This document shows, piece after piece, positions 22,729 through 31,913 of a stretch of DNA of 64,000 nucleotides (the first letter of the stretch is position 1; each line of letters opens with the position of its first letter). Source of the stretch: Juglans regia (taxonomy: Eukaryota > Streptophyta > Magnoliopsida > Fagales > Juglandaceae); contig NC_049904.1 in assembly GCF_001411555.2 (NCBI RefSeq), positions 22,519,370 through 22,583,369 of the forward strand, read 5' to 3'. The position numbers and the translations under genes are program-made. The notes beneath the pieces are model-generated. The model was given only the letters and a program-made list of their open reading frames with translations. It ran no database searches and was not told where the DNA came from.

Positions 22729-23317
22729 AGAGCACTTTCATTAGACTAATTAAAAATTAAATCTAATGAATATTTAATTATTAAAAAATAAAATATATTC
22801 ACATTAAATTAGTTAAATTTTATTAAAATTTAGTTACAGTAATTTTTAAAATTTTTTTTAAATTTAAAGATTACTGTACATACATCAAATATATATTTTA
22901 TTAATTATTTCTTTCTCCTTTTCTTTTTATCACATATTTTATCGTAATTAATATATTAATTTGACTTAGTGATATATTAATTTAATAAGAACATAATTAT
23001 TAATTAACATATAATAAGTAGAATAGTAAAATATGATAAAATTAAATAAATTAATAATTAAAAAAAATTAAATATTTTTAAAATTATTAATTATTTATTA
23101 CTATGAATAAATATATAATCTAATGTAGAGATTTAATGTGAATAATTAAAATTAAATTTATCTTATATTATTTTATTATTATATAATAAAAAAATAATTA
23201 TTTTAATATAAAGATTTATATGAATAAAATAATTAAATTTTTTTTATATTTATCAAAACTGTTTTTATATTTATCAAAACTGTCATTTAATTTTGATAAA
23301 TTTAAAAAAAGTGCTCT
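22729..23317. mobile_element. AT-rich TIR element
   Basis: 589 bp with perfect 10 bp inverted ends AGAGCACTTT / AAAGTGCTCT. The interior is extremely AT-rich with no ORF. A 22 bp piece (TTTTATATTTATCAAAACTG) is tandemly duplicated at 23239-23284. The target duplication is unclear (possibly TA). It is a non-autonomous DNA element of undetermined superfamily. Confidence 0.6.
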
Positions 23318-23895
23318 AGTTCAAATTTTTCAGTTCTCTCCTCCCTTCACTCTCTCTCTTTCCCACTTCTCCCCGGGCGTCACTTCCCAGGCAGTTTTTA
23401 TTTCCTTCCTTTTTCTTCTTTTCCCGTCCTTGCTAATTCACGCCACTCCCTCAGGAATTCTCTCATCCCGATACTTAATCTATGGCAGGTCGCACAATCT
23501 CTCTATCTCTCAGAATCACCTAAGGCTTAAGCCGGAAACCAGCACCCTCCTTCCACTCAGTCCATGGCAGTCCGAGAACCGCTCCCATCTAAGTCGTGCA
23601 CCGCCATCGCAAGCAGCCCCGGGAGACACTGTCGTGCACGCCAGCCCCCTTTCCACGGCGTCAGCCTCTGCTTCGTCGACTTGTAAGCCCTCCCCCCTTG
23701 AGCTTCAGTCCCCTGCTTGTCCCTCTCGCTCCTTTGTTTCTCTCTTTTTCACACCTCTCAGCCATCGCCATCCCTTACACGCTAGATGACCGCACGTCGC
23801 CGTCGTTGCTCAACCACCACGGTAACTCCTTCGTTTGTCTCCCTGCTTATCTCTTGATTTCTCACCCTCCATCTATGCCTCTCACTCTCACTCAG

Positions 23896-23929
<34 letters not shown>

Positions 23930-25052
23930 CAACCTTCAGCCGCAACTCATCATCGGACTACCGCCAACCATAATTAATGTCGCCCACACCGTTTCCAGCC
24001 CTCAATCTCTACTCCTCCGCTACCATCCCACACGCAACGCCGTGAATCACCACACTGTAACCTTGTAATTGGAGGTATAATTTCTATATCCATGTTCTGG
24101 GGATTTTTTTTTTTTTTTTATGTCGAGATAGTTGGAATTGGAACTATTATACTGATGTAGTTAGAGTTTGTAAAATTATGGATTTGAGGTCGATGTTGTG
24201 AACTGTGCGTCGTGCGAAGTGTTGAAAAATGTGTAATTGTGATGCAGATGTGTGCGGTGTAAACTGTAAAGTGATGAGAATAATTGTGTAGTTGTGAAGT
24301 GGCCGGAAGCCATGTGAAATGTCTAGTTGAACTATGTAATTTTGGCGTATGGTGTGAAGTATGCATTTTGCTCTTGAAGTATTTGGATAATAAGCTCGTG
24401 ATTTTGAATGGAACTGTAACCTTGAGTTGGGTCATAAAATTTGGGAACGTGTTTGTGTTGCCGAAATTTTGCATAGATGGAGTTGTGTTTGTGGAGGTCG
24501 GGTGGATGGAAATAGAATGGGTAGGTTATATTTAAGGTATAAAAGCATACTCTTGGAGTATGAAAGTTGTAAAGGTTGGGAGTTTTGTTGTGGGTCGTTT
24601 AATTGTGTCATTTATTGTAGACGTGCCAGTTTATTTGTATTAATTTATAGTATATTTAATTATGTAGGTGACGATCAAAATTTGCTTGACATTTTTTAGA
24701 GTATTTTCATAAAAATTAAAAAGTACAAGTAAGCATGGTTTTTATGCCAGACTTAGCATAAAAGAAATGGGACTAAAATTTATTTTTGAAAAATATGCAT
24801 ATTTTGTTATGAAAAGAAATTTGAAACAACTTCAGTTATTTGTTCTACATTAGTCATGAAATTTGTATAAAAGAAAAAAATATTTTTGTCATGACTGGTG
24901 CAGACATGGGCAGATTTTTGACATTCTACTTCTGAATTGTACAAAAAGAGTGAATATGAAATCTATAAATTTGTGCATATTATTGGACGAGATTAGTTAA
25001 GCACGGTGAATTAAGCACAAAAGGATGTTATGGTTATTAGAGAATTTTATGG

Positions 25053-25345
25053 TTGGTTTGGGAGTAAGATGAGATGATGATTTTTTAAATAGTAGTAAAA
25101 TAGTTTGTGAATAGTTTGAGCTAAGTATTTTTTTAGATTTTGTAAAAGGAGAGAGAAAAAGTTGAATAAAAAATTATAAAATTAAAATATTGTAAGAAAA
25201 TAATTTTATAATATTATTTTTGTTTAGAGATTTGAAAAAATTTTAATTGTTTTTTATTTTTTATTTAAAAGTTTGAAAAAATTGTAATAATTAGTTTAAA
25301 ATTTTTGTAAGAGTTATATTTGGGATAATATGAAATGACATCATA
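25053..25345. mobile_element. MITE, GAGATGA family (long variant)
   Basis: Starts GGTTTGGGAGTAAGATGAGATGA and carries the family's internal signature GAGAGAAAAAGTTGAATAAAA...TTATAAAATTAAAATAT...TTGTAATAATTAG. The end near TTTGGGATAATATGAAATGA is diverged. The same family occurs at 29812-30122, 47125-47455 and 48729-49050. Confidence 0.6.
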
Positions 25346-25539
25346 TGAAAATTTTGTATTTTAGAGGGTTGACGTTTATTTTGAAACTTGGTGTTTCTAG
25401 TAAATTATTTTGGAATAGTTTGTTTAAAACAATGAAATCTATTTGTAATTGAGAAATTAGAGTTTATATCTATCCTGTGAAATATGATTTTAGGTGATAG
25501 TTAGTAACTTTTCGACCCATCTGGAACCAGGGCATTACA

Positions 25540-26282
25540 TTATTATTCTCTCCCTTTCCCCTATGTATACCATCATGCATCCAAAGATCAACCCAGTCCA
25601 CAAAAAAAGAGAAGATCTTACTTAAGTCATTGATGATGAAACCTCTACAGCTGGAAAGATGGACTTGAAAATTTCAAGCAAGAGGTTGCTTGAAAATTTC
25701 AAGCTGGAAAGATGGATCTTGCTTGTCCTAGGTACATAAAAGATCTTATTACGTAGCTAGGACAAGCAAGAGGTGTCGTGATGCGTTTGATGAAACGAGA
25801 GGCTCATGCCTTTGGGGAGAGGCAGATTTGCAATATGGGTACCAGAAGTTGACGTTGTGCTATTGCGCACATAGACGTCGAAATAGATGGTTTAGGATTA
25901 AGCTGAACTGACGTAGCCCATGGCAAAAAGTGGGGTGGAAAGCGTGGAACAAATTGGCACATAATACTCAAATGGCAAAGATGTAAGCATTCATGGGCCG
26001 ATATAGGATTTGCAGATCTAGAACACAACACAAGCATTTAAAGGTAAGCAAGCAGGTCCAAATCATCTATATATAATCTTAATTGGAAAATATTAGTGAA
26101 GCTCCTCAAATTTATTGCTCATGTATTTTATTTTATTTTATTTTATTATTTAATAATTAAGAAAATAACTATTGGTAAAATTATGTATTTTTTTTAATTT
26201 TTTTTCTTAATTATTAAAAATGTTAAAAATATATTTTAAAAAAATAAAATAAAAAGAACAGGTACACTCAACTAGGCGGCCC
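25540..26282. other. Intergenic, with hairpin and repeats, no gene
   Basis: No supportable CDS; the 77-codon minus-strand ORF at 25804 has no recognisable product. A block GCTGGAAAGATGGA + CTTGAAAATTTCAAG is repeated at 25655-25714, immediately before the hairpin at 25718-25770. The segment 26120-26260 is an AT-rich imperfect inverted repeat. Confidence 0.4.
25718..25770. other. Strong 14 bp-stem hairpin
   Basis: CTTGCTTGTCCTAG (25718-25731) and CTAGGACAAGCAAG (25757-25770) are perfect inverted repeats. The 25 nt between them can extend the stem (TAC/GTA, ATAA/TTAT). A transcript would fold into a ~53 nt hairpin. A microRNA-like precursor, or a small inverted repeat left by an insertion, are both possible; no expression evidence. 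Confidence 0.5.
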
Positions 26283-26487
26283 GTTAGCATGATCCATCTT
26301 AATTTGCCTGAGTATTTCCCATGCGCATGCCTTGGAGTCTGGGCCTAGCTAGTGGTCCTTAATTTGGGGCCATATCATTGGATTTAGACCTCCACTTTTA
26401 GATGTAAAACTCCATTCCAGACCATCCCAGATTCTTAGCTACCGGCCCCAAGCCTAAGCACTCTACTCTATTTTCTATTTGAGATAA
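26283..26487. repeat. Local duplication, copy 1 (MITE-free)
   Basis: CATCTTAATTTGC...GAGTATTTCCC...AGTCTGG...GCTAGTGGTCCTTAATTTGGGG...TTGGATTTAGACCTCCA...CTATTTTCTATTTGAGATAAT matches copy 2 at 26622-27135. Copy 1 has a single TTA at 26384-26386 where copy 2 carries a MITE. Confidence 0.85.
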
Positions 26488-26490
26488 TTA

Positions 26491-26625
26491 GTCTGTTTGG
26501 ACAGTAAGATAAGATGAGTTAAAAAGGTTTATGAATAGTAATGAGACTATTAGTTAAAATTAGATGATAAGATGAGATGAGATGAGATGAGATGATTTCA
26601 CCTCACATTTGTATCCAAACGGGCC
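26491..26625. mobile_element. Short Tourist-like MITE
   Basis: 135 bp between GTCTGTTTGGA and TCCAAACGGGCC (inverted ends), preceded by TTA; the right flank no longer reads TTA. It has a GATGAGATGAGATGAGATGA run. It lies between the two copies of the local duplication. Confidence 0.65.
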
Positions 26626-27135
26626 ATCTTAATTTGCTTGAGTATTTCCCTTGCAAAAATGTTTTCTTCTCAGTCACTATTCACTATCTTACACCTCAAA
26701 CCCTACTAGCTAGGCATGCCTTAGAGTCTGGTGTCTAGCTAGTGGTCCTTAATTTGGGGTCATATCGTTGGATTTAGGCCTTGTTTGTTTTTTAAAAACA
26801 TCTCATTTCATCTCATCTCATCTCACCTCATCATTACAACTTTCCCAAATCCCCACACAAAATAAAATAAACAATTCAACTTTTTCAAATCCCAAAACAA
26901 TAATAATATTAAAAAATATATTCTAACAATATTTTATTCAACTTTTTAACTTTAATCTCAACTCATCTCATCTCATCTCATCTCATCTCATCTCTGAAAA
27001 CAAACGAGCCCTTAGACCTCCATTTTGAAACTCCATTCCAAGCCATTCCGGATTCCTAACTGCCGGCCACAAGCGTAAGCACATAGATAAAAAAACTTCG
27101 CACTCTATTCTATTTTCCATTTGAGATAATATATA
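26622..27135. repeat. Local duplication, copy 2 (contains MITE)
   Basis: Second copy of 26283-26487, with an extra ~50 bp after GAGTATTTCCC and a 235 bp MITE inserted at its TTA. After the MITE the match resumes (TTAGACCTCCATTTT...CATTCC...GCCGGCC...CTATTTTCCATTTGAGATAAT). Confidence 0.85.
26777..27011. mobile_element. Tourist-like MITE with exact TTA duplication
   Basis: 235 bp. Ends GGCCTTGTTTGTTTT / AAAACAAACGAGCCC, flanked by TTA (26774-26776 and 27012-27014). ATCTCATCTC runs lie inside both ends, with an AATAATAATATTAAAAAATAT core. The undisrupted copy of the flanks at 26283-26487 shows the exact pre-insertion sequence. Confidence 0.9.
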
Positions 27136-27749
27136 AAATTTATTATGAGAAGTGTCATCTGCACTGAAATTTGGATTTGATGTTAATTATTTTTTAAATT
27201 TATATTCAATTTGAATATCAGGCCAAAATGATTTCATTAAGTTGACCAAACAGATTTAATTAGCATGTGATAAGGTATATAACATAACCAATAAAAAGAA
27301 TGGCGTATATGTTTAATTCAATGGATAAACGACAAAAAGGTTATTTATTTATAAGAATTTGAAAATGCTGATGTTGACAATTACAAAGTGATAAAATTAA
27401 TAAAACCATGCATGTGATTGTGGTACTTTAAAACCAATTAAAAACATACATTATTCAATCCAACAAATCCAAGAAACGAACAAAGTATACAAATCATTAT
27501 AGAGAAGACGTCATGGCTATATAGACGTCGACATGGGCGATGGCGGCCGATTCAAGTTGGAGAGTATAGTTTAGATAATGCTTATAAAAATTATATATAG
27601 CAACTTGGAAAGTTTCAATAATTAGTTACATTTTTTAATATATTTTTGGTACTGATTGTCTCTAAAAGATTGTACCATACGTTAGAAATAGTAGTGTGGA
27701 AGAGCCATAACATCTGAAAGCATAGTAACCGATAATTGGATTTTTTAAG
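27136..27749. other. Non-coding intergenic stretch
   Basis: AT-rich; no gene, RNA or repeat boundary recognised. Confidence 0.5.
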
Positions 27750-28037
27750 TTTTTTTTTTTTTTTTTTTTTCTTAACGTTGATGCATGAACTTCTGTATAA
27801 AATCAAGAGAAAATGGGGGAAAAAAATTAGTCCCCTAACCCCGAGGTCTGGCCCCGCCTGGGGCGGCCCGTCGATTAGGGGGCGGCGTGCAGACATTCGC
27901 CTCGCCTGCATGTTCAAAAGGTAGTGGAGACGGGGTTCGGGCTAGGACCATGGCCACCCAGGATATCCCCATTAGGCCCACATCGGGGTTCGGGCTAGGA
28001 CCATGGCCACCCAGGATATCCCCATTAGGCCCACATC
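27750..28037 (-). repeat. GC-rich retroposon-like segment with poly(A) and 53 bp tandem repeat
   Basis: Read on the minus strand, two perfect tandem copies of a 53 bp unit (27932-27984 and 27985-28037; core GGGTTCGGGCTAGGACCATG on the plus strand) lead into a very GC-rich part (27838-27900). A ~60 bp AT-rich spacer and a run of about 22 A (T-run near 27749-27770 on the plus strand) follow. A 3' poly(A) suggests RNA-mediated insertion, perhaps a SINE-like element. No pol III boxes or target duplication were identified. The other side is a (TA)n run. Confidence 0.45.
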
Positions 28038-28175
28038 TATATATATATATATATATATAAAACCGCATCATTTCAAAACAAAATCTAAACCATAAATATG
28101 ATTTTTTTTTAATATTTTAAATTTTATTTCGGTGATCATTTAAGTACCAGTATATTCTGACATATTATTTTAGGA

Positions 28176-28208
<33 letters not shown>

Positions 28209-28330
28209 CGTAAACTAACAACTAATAGAATATATATATATATATATATATGTACGTGTGTATCATATATAACTAATAGAATATATATATATATACATAT
28301 GTAAGTGTGTATCATATATATATATATAGA
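28038..28330. repeat. (TA)n microsatellite cluster
   Basis: Long TA runs at 28039-28058, 28182-28207, 28231-28250, 28281-28297 and 28313-28326. The block ACTAATAGAATATATATATATA...TGTGTATCATATATA is repeated in tandem at 28222-28330. No gene. Confidence 0.8.
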
Positions 28331-28798
28331 AGAATTGAAGCTTTATAAAATGAACATACATTAAAAAAATCACAAACTTGAGTTGAGACACAAAAATAAA
28401 GAAAAATAAAATAAAAGAATAGAGAAGTTATTAAAAATAATGATATTTTAAAAAAGAGAGAATGAGGGGACATATTTAAAGTTACAAAAAAATTAAAATT
28501 ATATATTTACATTTTATATTTTAGAATTAATTAAATACCTTCTGGATTAAAAAATTATAAAAATATCATTCAGGCGTAAGAAAATTACAAAATAATCTAA
28601 AATGGAATAGGGACTGAAGTGCCAATTCCGACCAGAATTTGACCGAAATGGCAAGAACGTGCCGGACTTTGGAGCGAAATGAAATGAGGAGGTAAAGTAT
28701 ACCAGATACTACACTAGAACGGAAAATTCCTACCGGAACAAAACAGAATTTAAAATTATGCTTTTGATCTCCCCACATATCTCTAAATATATGTCTAT

Positions 28799-28824
28799 AG
28801 ATCTGTATGACCCATGATCGCAGT
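28799..28824 (+). repeat. Target-site duplication, left (RPS12 retrogene)
   Basis: A 26 bp sequence (AGATCTGTATGACCC...CGCAGT) identical to 29475-29500. It marks the insertion point of the RPS12 retrocopy; the following base begins the copied 5' UTR. Confidence 0.9.
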
Positions 28825-28883
28825 GCAGATCTGCAAAAGACCGTCTTCAAGGAAGTGACATCTTATTTGGCCATCAATCAGAA

Positions 28884-29306
28884 ATGTCGGGAGAAGAAGG
28901 TTCTGTTGCAACTGAGACTACGGCTGCACCTCTGGGTGAAACCATGGATATCATGACTGCCTTGCAGCTTGTTTTGAGGAAGTCACTTGCTCATAGTGGG
29001 CTTGCAAGAGGGCTCCACGAAGGTGCCAAGGTGATTGAAAAGCATGCTGCGCAGCTCTGTGTGTTAGCCGAGGATTGTGACCAGCCAGATTACTTTAAAC
29101 TGGTGAAGGCTCTTTGTGCTGATCACAATGTCAAACTAATGACAGTGCCTAGTGCTAAAAATCTCGGCGAGTGGGTCGGCCTGTGTAAAATTGACTCTGA
29201 AGGGAAAGTAAGAAAGGTGGTTGGTTGCTCCTGCGTCGTAGTGAAGGATTTTGGAGAGCAGACAGAGGGTTACAATGTTATTCAGGAATATGTGAAGTCC
29301 CATTAG
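28884..29306 (+). CDS. RPS12: 40S ribosomal protein S12 (eS12), intronless retrocopy
   Basis: 140 aa, intact, full length for plant eS12. It has an acidic, variable N-terminus ([19 protein letters not shown]), then [20 protein letters not shown], the L7Ae/eL8-type core ([40 protein letters not shown]), [27 protein letters not shown] and the C-terminal VKSH. eS12 is a structural protein of the cytosolic small ribosomal subunit. There is no intron, a ~155 bp 3' UTR ends in 15 A (29461-29475), and a 26 bp direct repeat flanks the unit. This is therefore an LTR-independent (LINE-type) retrocopy of a spliced, polyadenylated mRNA. The open frame means it is young or under selection. Whether it is transcribed is unknown; no TATA box was seen upstream. 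Confidence 0.93.
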   Translation: MSGEEGSVATETTAAPLGETMDIMTALQLVLRKSLAHSGLARGLHEGAKVIEKHAAQLCVLAEDCDQPDYFKLVKALCADHNVKLMTVPSAKNLGEWVGLCKIDSEGKVRKVVGCSCVVVKDFGEQTEGYNVIQEYVKSH

Positions 29307-29460
29307 GTTCAAAAATATTGGAAGAGTGAGGCCCTTTTCTTTTCACATTTGAGGACTGTTTCTTAGGTAGCTCAGGCATTTTCTTTCTTAATGGTTTATG
29401 ATACTTGATGTAGTGAACAATGAGATTATCAGTTTGAGTTTTGCAGTTTTTATGTCCACT

Positions 29461-29500
29461 AAAAAAAAAAAAAAAGATCTGTATGACCCATGATCGCAGT
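29461..29500 (+). repeat. Poly(A) tract and right target-site duplication
   Basis: Fifteen A (29461-29475) followed by the same 26 bp as 28799-28824 (the first A is shared with the tail). A 3' poly(A) next to a long direct repeat is the classical end of a processed retrogene. Confidence 0.92.
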
Positions 29501-30616
29501 TGTAACATGTGAATCTGTGCATAAATGGTATGAACAAATATCTTCAGATCTGTGAACAGGCCATCTATGAGATTACTATGTTTTGTTTAATATTTCTTTG
29601 GTATGATCTGTAATTTTGTAAGTTGTTTTGATTTTTTATTTGATTTGTGTGATTTTTTTATCTGTGAGTTTGTTTGGTTTGACCTGCAACTTTATTTTAG
29701 TTTTTGTTTGGATTTGTTTGTAAAAGAACGCAATGTTGGACTACATTACATTTTATTCATTACAAAATAACCCATCTAAGAACATATTAATAAGTAACGA
29801 TCGATATTTCTTTGTGAATAGTAGTGAAATAGTATGAGTTAAGATTTTTTATTTGAGTTTTGAAAAATGAGAGAAAAAAATGAATTAAAATATTATAAAG
29901 TTAAAAAAAGTATTTTAATACTATTTTTATTTCGAAGTTTGAAAACTTTGTATTATTTTTTGTATTTTATTTTTAAGTTTGTAAAAGTTGTAATAATTAG
30001 GTAATAAATAGATGAAAAAGTTCAAAATTTGAAATTGAAAAGTATTTTGTATGTGAGTGATGCTTGAGAAGGAAATTATGAAAGTTTTGAGAATTTCTCA
30101 TCTTATCTCATTACCCAAACATACCAAATTTATCAGCTTTTAATTATATATGGAATAAAATCTAATTTTTGTGTTATATATCTGTTTATGTAGATGAATT
30201 TTATTAGAATGTAGTTTTATTTTGTTTGGATGTTTAAATAACTGCTTAATAGTTGGATTTGGATACACTTATTAATTACAGTTACAGATATCGATTCTAT
30301 CATCAATTAAATTGCAAGTACAAATAACTGATATGATTTATACTTTATGTAATTGTATTACTCAAGTCAGATAAATATTATGTAGATCAATTCTACCCAT
30401 TTATGTTAAACATAGTTAGAAGAGTTGATACAACTCATATTAGAGTCAATCCAACATAATTAATTGGTTTATTGAGTGAGTTAGCGGATGATACAACATG
30501 AGTCATTTATCCATGTCAAGGTTGAGGTAGTTGATCCATTTAGTTGAATTGAGTATCTAATTGAATTTGTATTTTAATATAGCGAAAGCATGACCCATGA
30601 ACATGAATGGTCATCC
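29501..30616. other. Non-coding intergenic stretch
   Basis: AT-rich. Apart from the MITE at 29812-30122, no gene or RNA is seen. TTTGTTTGGTTTGA/TTTGATTTGTGTGA repeats occur at 29620-29720. Confidence 0.5.
29812..30122. mobile_element. MITE, GAGATGA family (long variant)
   Basis: Contains GTGAATAGTAGTGAAATAG, GAAAAATGAGAGAAAAAAATG, TTGTAATAATTAGG and the terminal TCTCATCTTATCTCATTACCCAAAC, the same arrangement as 25053-25345 and 47125-47455. No ORF. Confidence 0.6.
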
Positions 30617-30725
30617 TGTTGAGGAATAATCTCACATTGCCTGTAGACAAGGCCGTCTTGGGTATGTTTATAAGAAATAAACAATTCTCTATTATAGAAC
30701 CGATTTCAATTAAATAAGTTAGGCC
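30617..30725 (+). repeat. Old LTR fragment hit by the copia insertion
   Basis: TGTTGAGGAATAATCTCACA followed by TTGCC and TGTTTATAAGAAATAAAC resembles the start of a common plant LTR type. It runs up to AGGCC (30721-30725), where the copia element is inserted, and may continue at 35536 (CATAAATTTTTTCAC). Recognition from memory only. Confidence 0.4.
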
Positions 30726-31009
30726 TGTAAAGCAACTAACTAATGCCGAGCTGTCCAACGTCAATAACTCCACAATTGCAGACTCCACGATTGACGTCTC
30801 TAGAATAGCGGATGCAGATTGACGTCTCTAGAATAGCGGATGCAGATTGATTCTATTCATTCTATTTTAGGAATTGTTCTGTACATACCTTATTAACTTT
30901 AAGCTTTGTATGTAAAGTTTCCTTGTGTATATCCTGACATAAATGTATTGTCTCTATATATAATAAACTCCAAATGCTATGACAAATTGTCAAAGCACGT
31001 TTATTTTCA
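30726..31009 (+). repeat. 5' LTR of young copia
   Basis: 284 bp. CTATATATAATAAA at 30954-30967 could serve as TATA or as AATAAA polyadenylation signal. The 28 bp unit is tandemly duplicated at about 30789-30845. Confidence 0.95.
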
Positions 31010-31022
31010 TGGTATCAGAGCA
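31010..31022 (+). promoter_or_regulatory. Primer binding site of young copia
   Basis: TGGTATCAGAGCA starts at the first base after the LTR and complements the initiator tRNA-Met 3' end, the usual primer for copia reverse transcription. Confidence 0.85.
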
Positions 31023-31052
31023 ATTTTGGCTCACGCCCGATCTTGCTCCACG

Positions 31053-31913
31053 ATGTCTTCTTCCGCTACATCCTTTGTCCCACCAAACAATATGATTCAA
31101 TATGTTTCGGTGAAACTTGATGGTCCCTCAACCTATCTAAATTGGTCTTCCCAAGTTGAAGTAACCCTCAGTATTCATGGCCTTCTGGGTTTCGTGGATG
31201 GAAAGGAACCGTGCCCAGAAGAATTCTTGCTTTCTGAGCCAGGACAAGAACGCCGAAACACCAACTCTGGTTTTACACTATGGAATCAGAAAAACCAATT
31301 TGTTCTGGTTTGGATGAAATCTACACTCACGGAAAAAGTGTTGTCAATGGTCTACGGAATTAAAACTGCCAAAGAAGCATGGGTGACACTAGCAAATCGA
31401 TTTGCATCATCCTCAGCCTCAAATGTAAATCAACTAAAGCGACAACTACAAGGCTTTCATCAAGGAGGGAAAAGCTGTCCTAAGTTTGTTGAAGGAGCTA
31501 AAACTCTTGCTGATCAACTAGCAGCCGTTGGGAAGCCTGTAACCGAGGAGGATCTTATCTCCCACATCCTTGGAGGACTCAACAATGCCTACACACCATT
31601 CATCTCCAATTGTTACTTCGCACAGCGAGAAAAGTCACTATCACTTATTGATTTTCAATCTGAACTTTTTGCCTTTGAAGCCTTGCTTGAGAATCAACAG
31701 AAAAACTTCCAAGGCGATCATCAAAGTTTTGCTATGGCGGCTAACAAGTTCGAGGGAGGAAAAAATGCCAAAAATAATAACAACAAAACATGGCAACCTC
31801 GCTTCAATACACCTCCACCTCATACGCGTCCAACAAACCCTCCTCAACACAATGGATGTGTCCCAGCTTGGGCAAATGATCCTGATTTTGATCCTTTTGC
31901 TTGCCAAATCTAA
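31053..31913 (+). CDS. Copia gag polyprotein part, frameshifted at zinc knuckle
   Basis: 286 aa from the first ATG after the primer site (MSSSATSFVPPNNMIQYVSV). An open frame from 30906 extends upstream into the LTR, but its earlier ATG lies inside the LTR and is unlikely. Gag features: YLNWSSQVEVTLSIHGLLGF, then WNQKNQFVLVWMKSTLTEKV and LKRQLQGFHQGGKSC with LADQLAAVGKPVTEEDLISH (UBN2-type capsid). The end ACQI-stop falls in the CCHC zinc knuckle: the residues that should follow (KKRNHMALDC) are in the next frame. A small deletion after the first Cys pair thus separates gag from pol and destroys the second Cys. Confidence 0.88.
   Translation: MSSSATSFVPPNNMIQYVSVKLDGPSTYLNWSSQVEVTLSIHGLLGFVDGKEPCPEEFLLSEPGQERRNTNSGFTLWNQKNQFVLVWMKSTLTEKVLSMVYGIKTAKEAWVTLANRFASSSASNVNQLKRQLQGFHQGGKSCPKFVEGAKTLADQLAAVGKPVTEEDLISHILGGLNNAYTPFISNCYFAQREKSLSLIDFQSELFAFEALLENQQKNFQGDHQSFAMAANKFEGGKNAKNNNNKTWQPRFNTPPPHTRPTNPPQHNGCVPAWANDPDFDPFACQI

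Larger units (their letters stand above)
22654..25539. mobile_element. Probable long LTR (solo) hosting MITEs
   Basis: The left end TGGTAACACCCAGG and right end CCAGGGCATTACA are near-inverted (TG..CA) and resemble plant gypsy LTR termini. The inside is non-coding: a TIR element (22729-23317), a C/T-rich, GC-richer block with a (TC)n run (23320-24060), a T/G-rich block (24110-24700) and a MITE (25053-25345). No matching target duplication was found, so the limits are tentative. The ORFs at 23220-23928 are low-complexity C/T-rich translations. Confidence 0.4.

Noticed and set aside
23220..23928. 189- and 110-codon ORFs on the plus strand
   Set aside because: C/T-rich low-complexity sequence of a probable LTR, overlapping frames, no domain, no consistent start context; the second ends in a (TC)n run.
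25804..26037. 77-codon minus-strand ORF
   Set aside because: No recognisable domain, no splice or promoter context; likely chance.
27932..28037. Two identical 53 bp units considered as a CRISPR-like or satellite array
   Set aside because: Only two directly adjacent copies without spacers, in a plant nuclear context.
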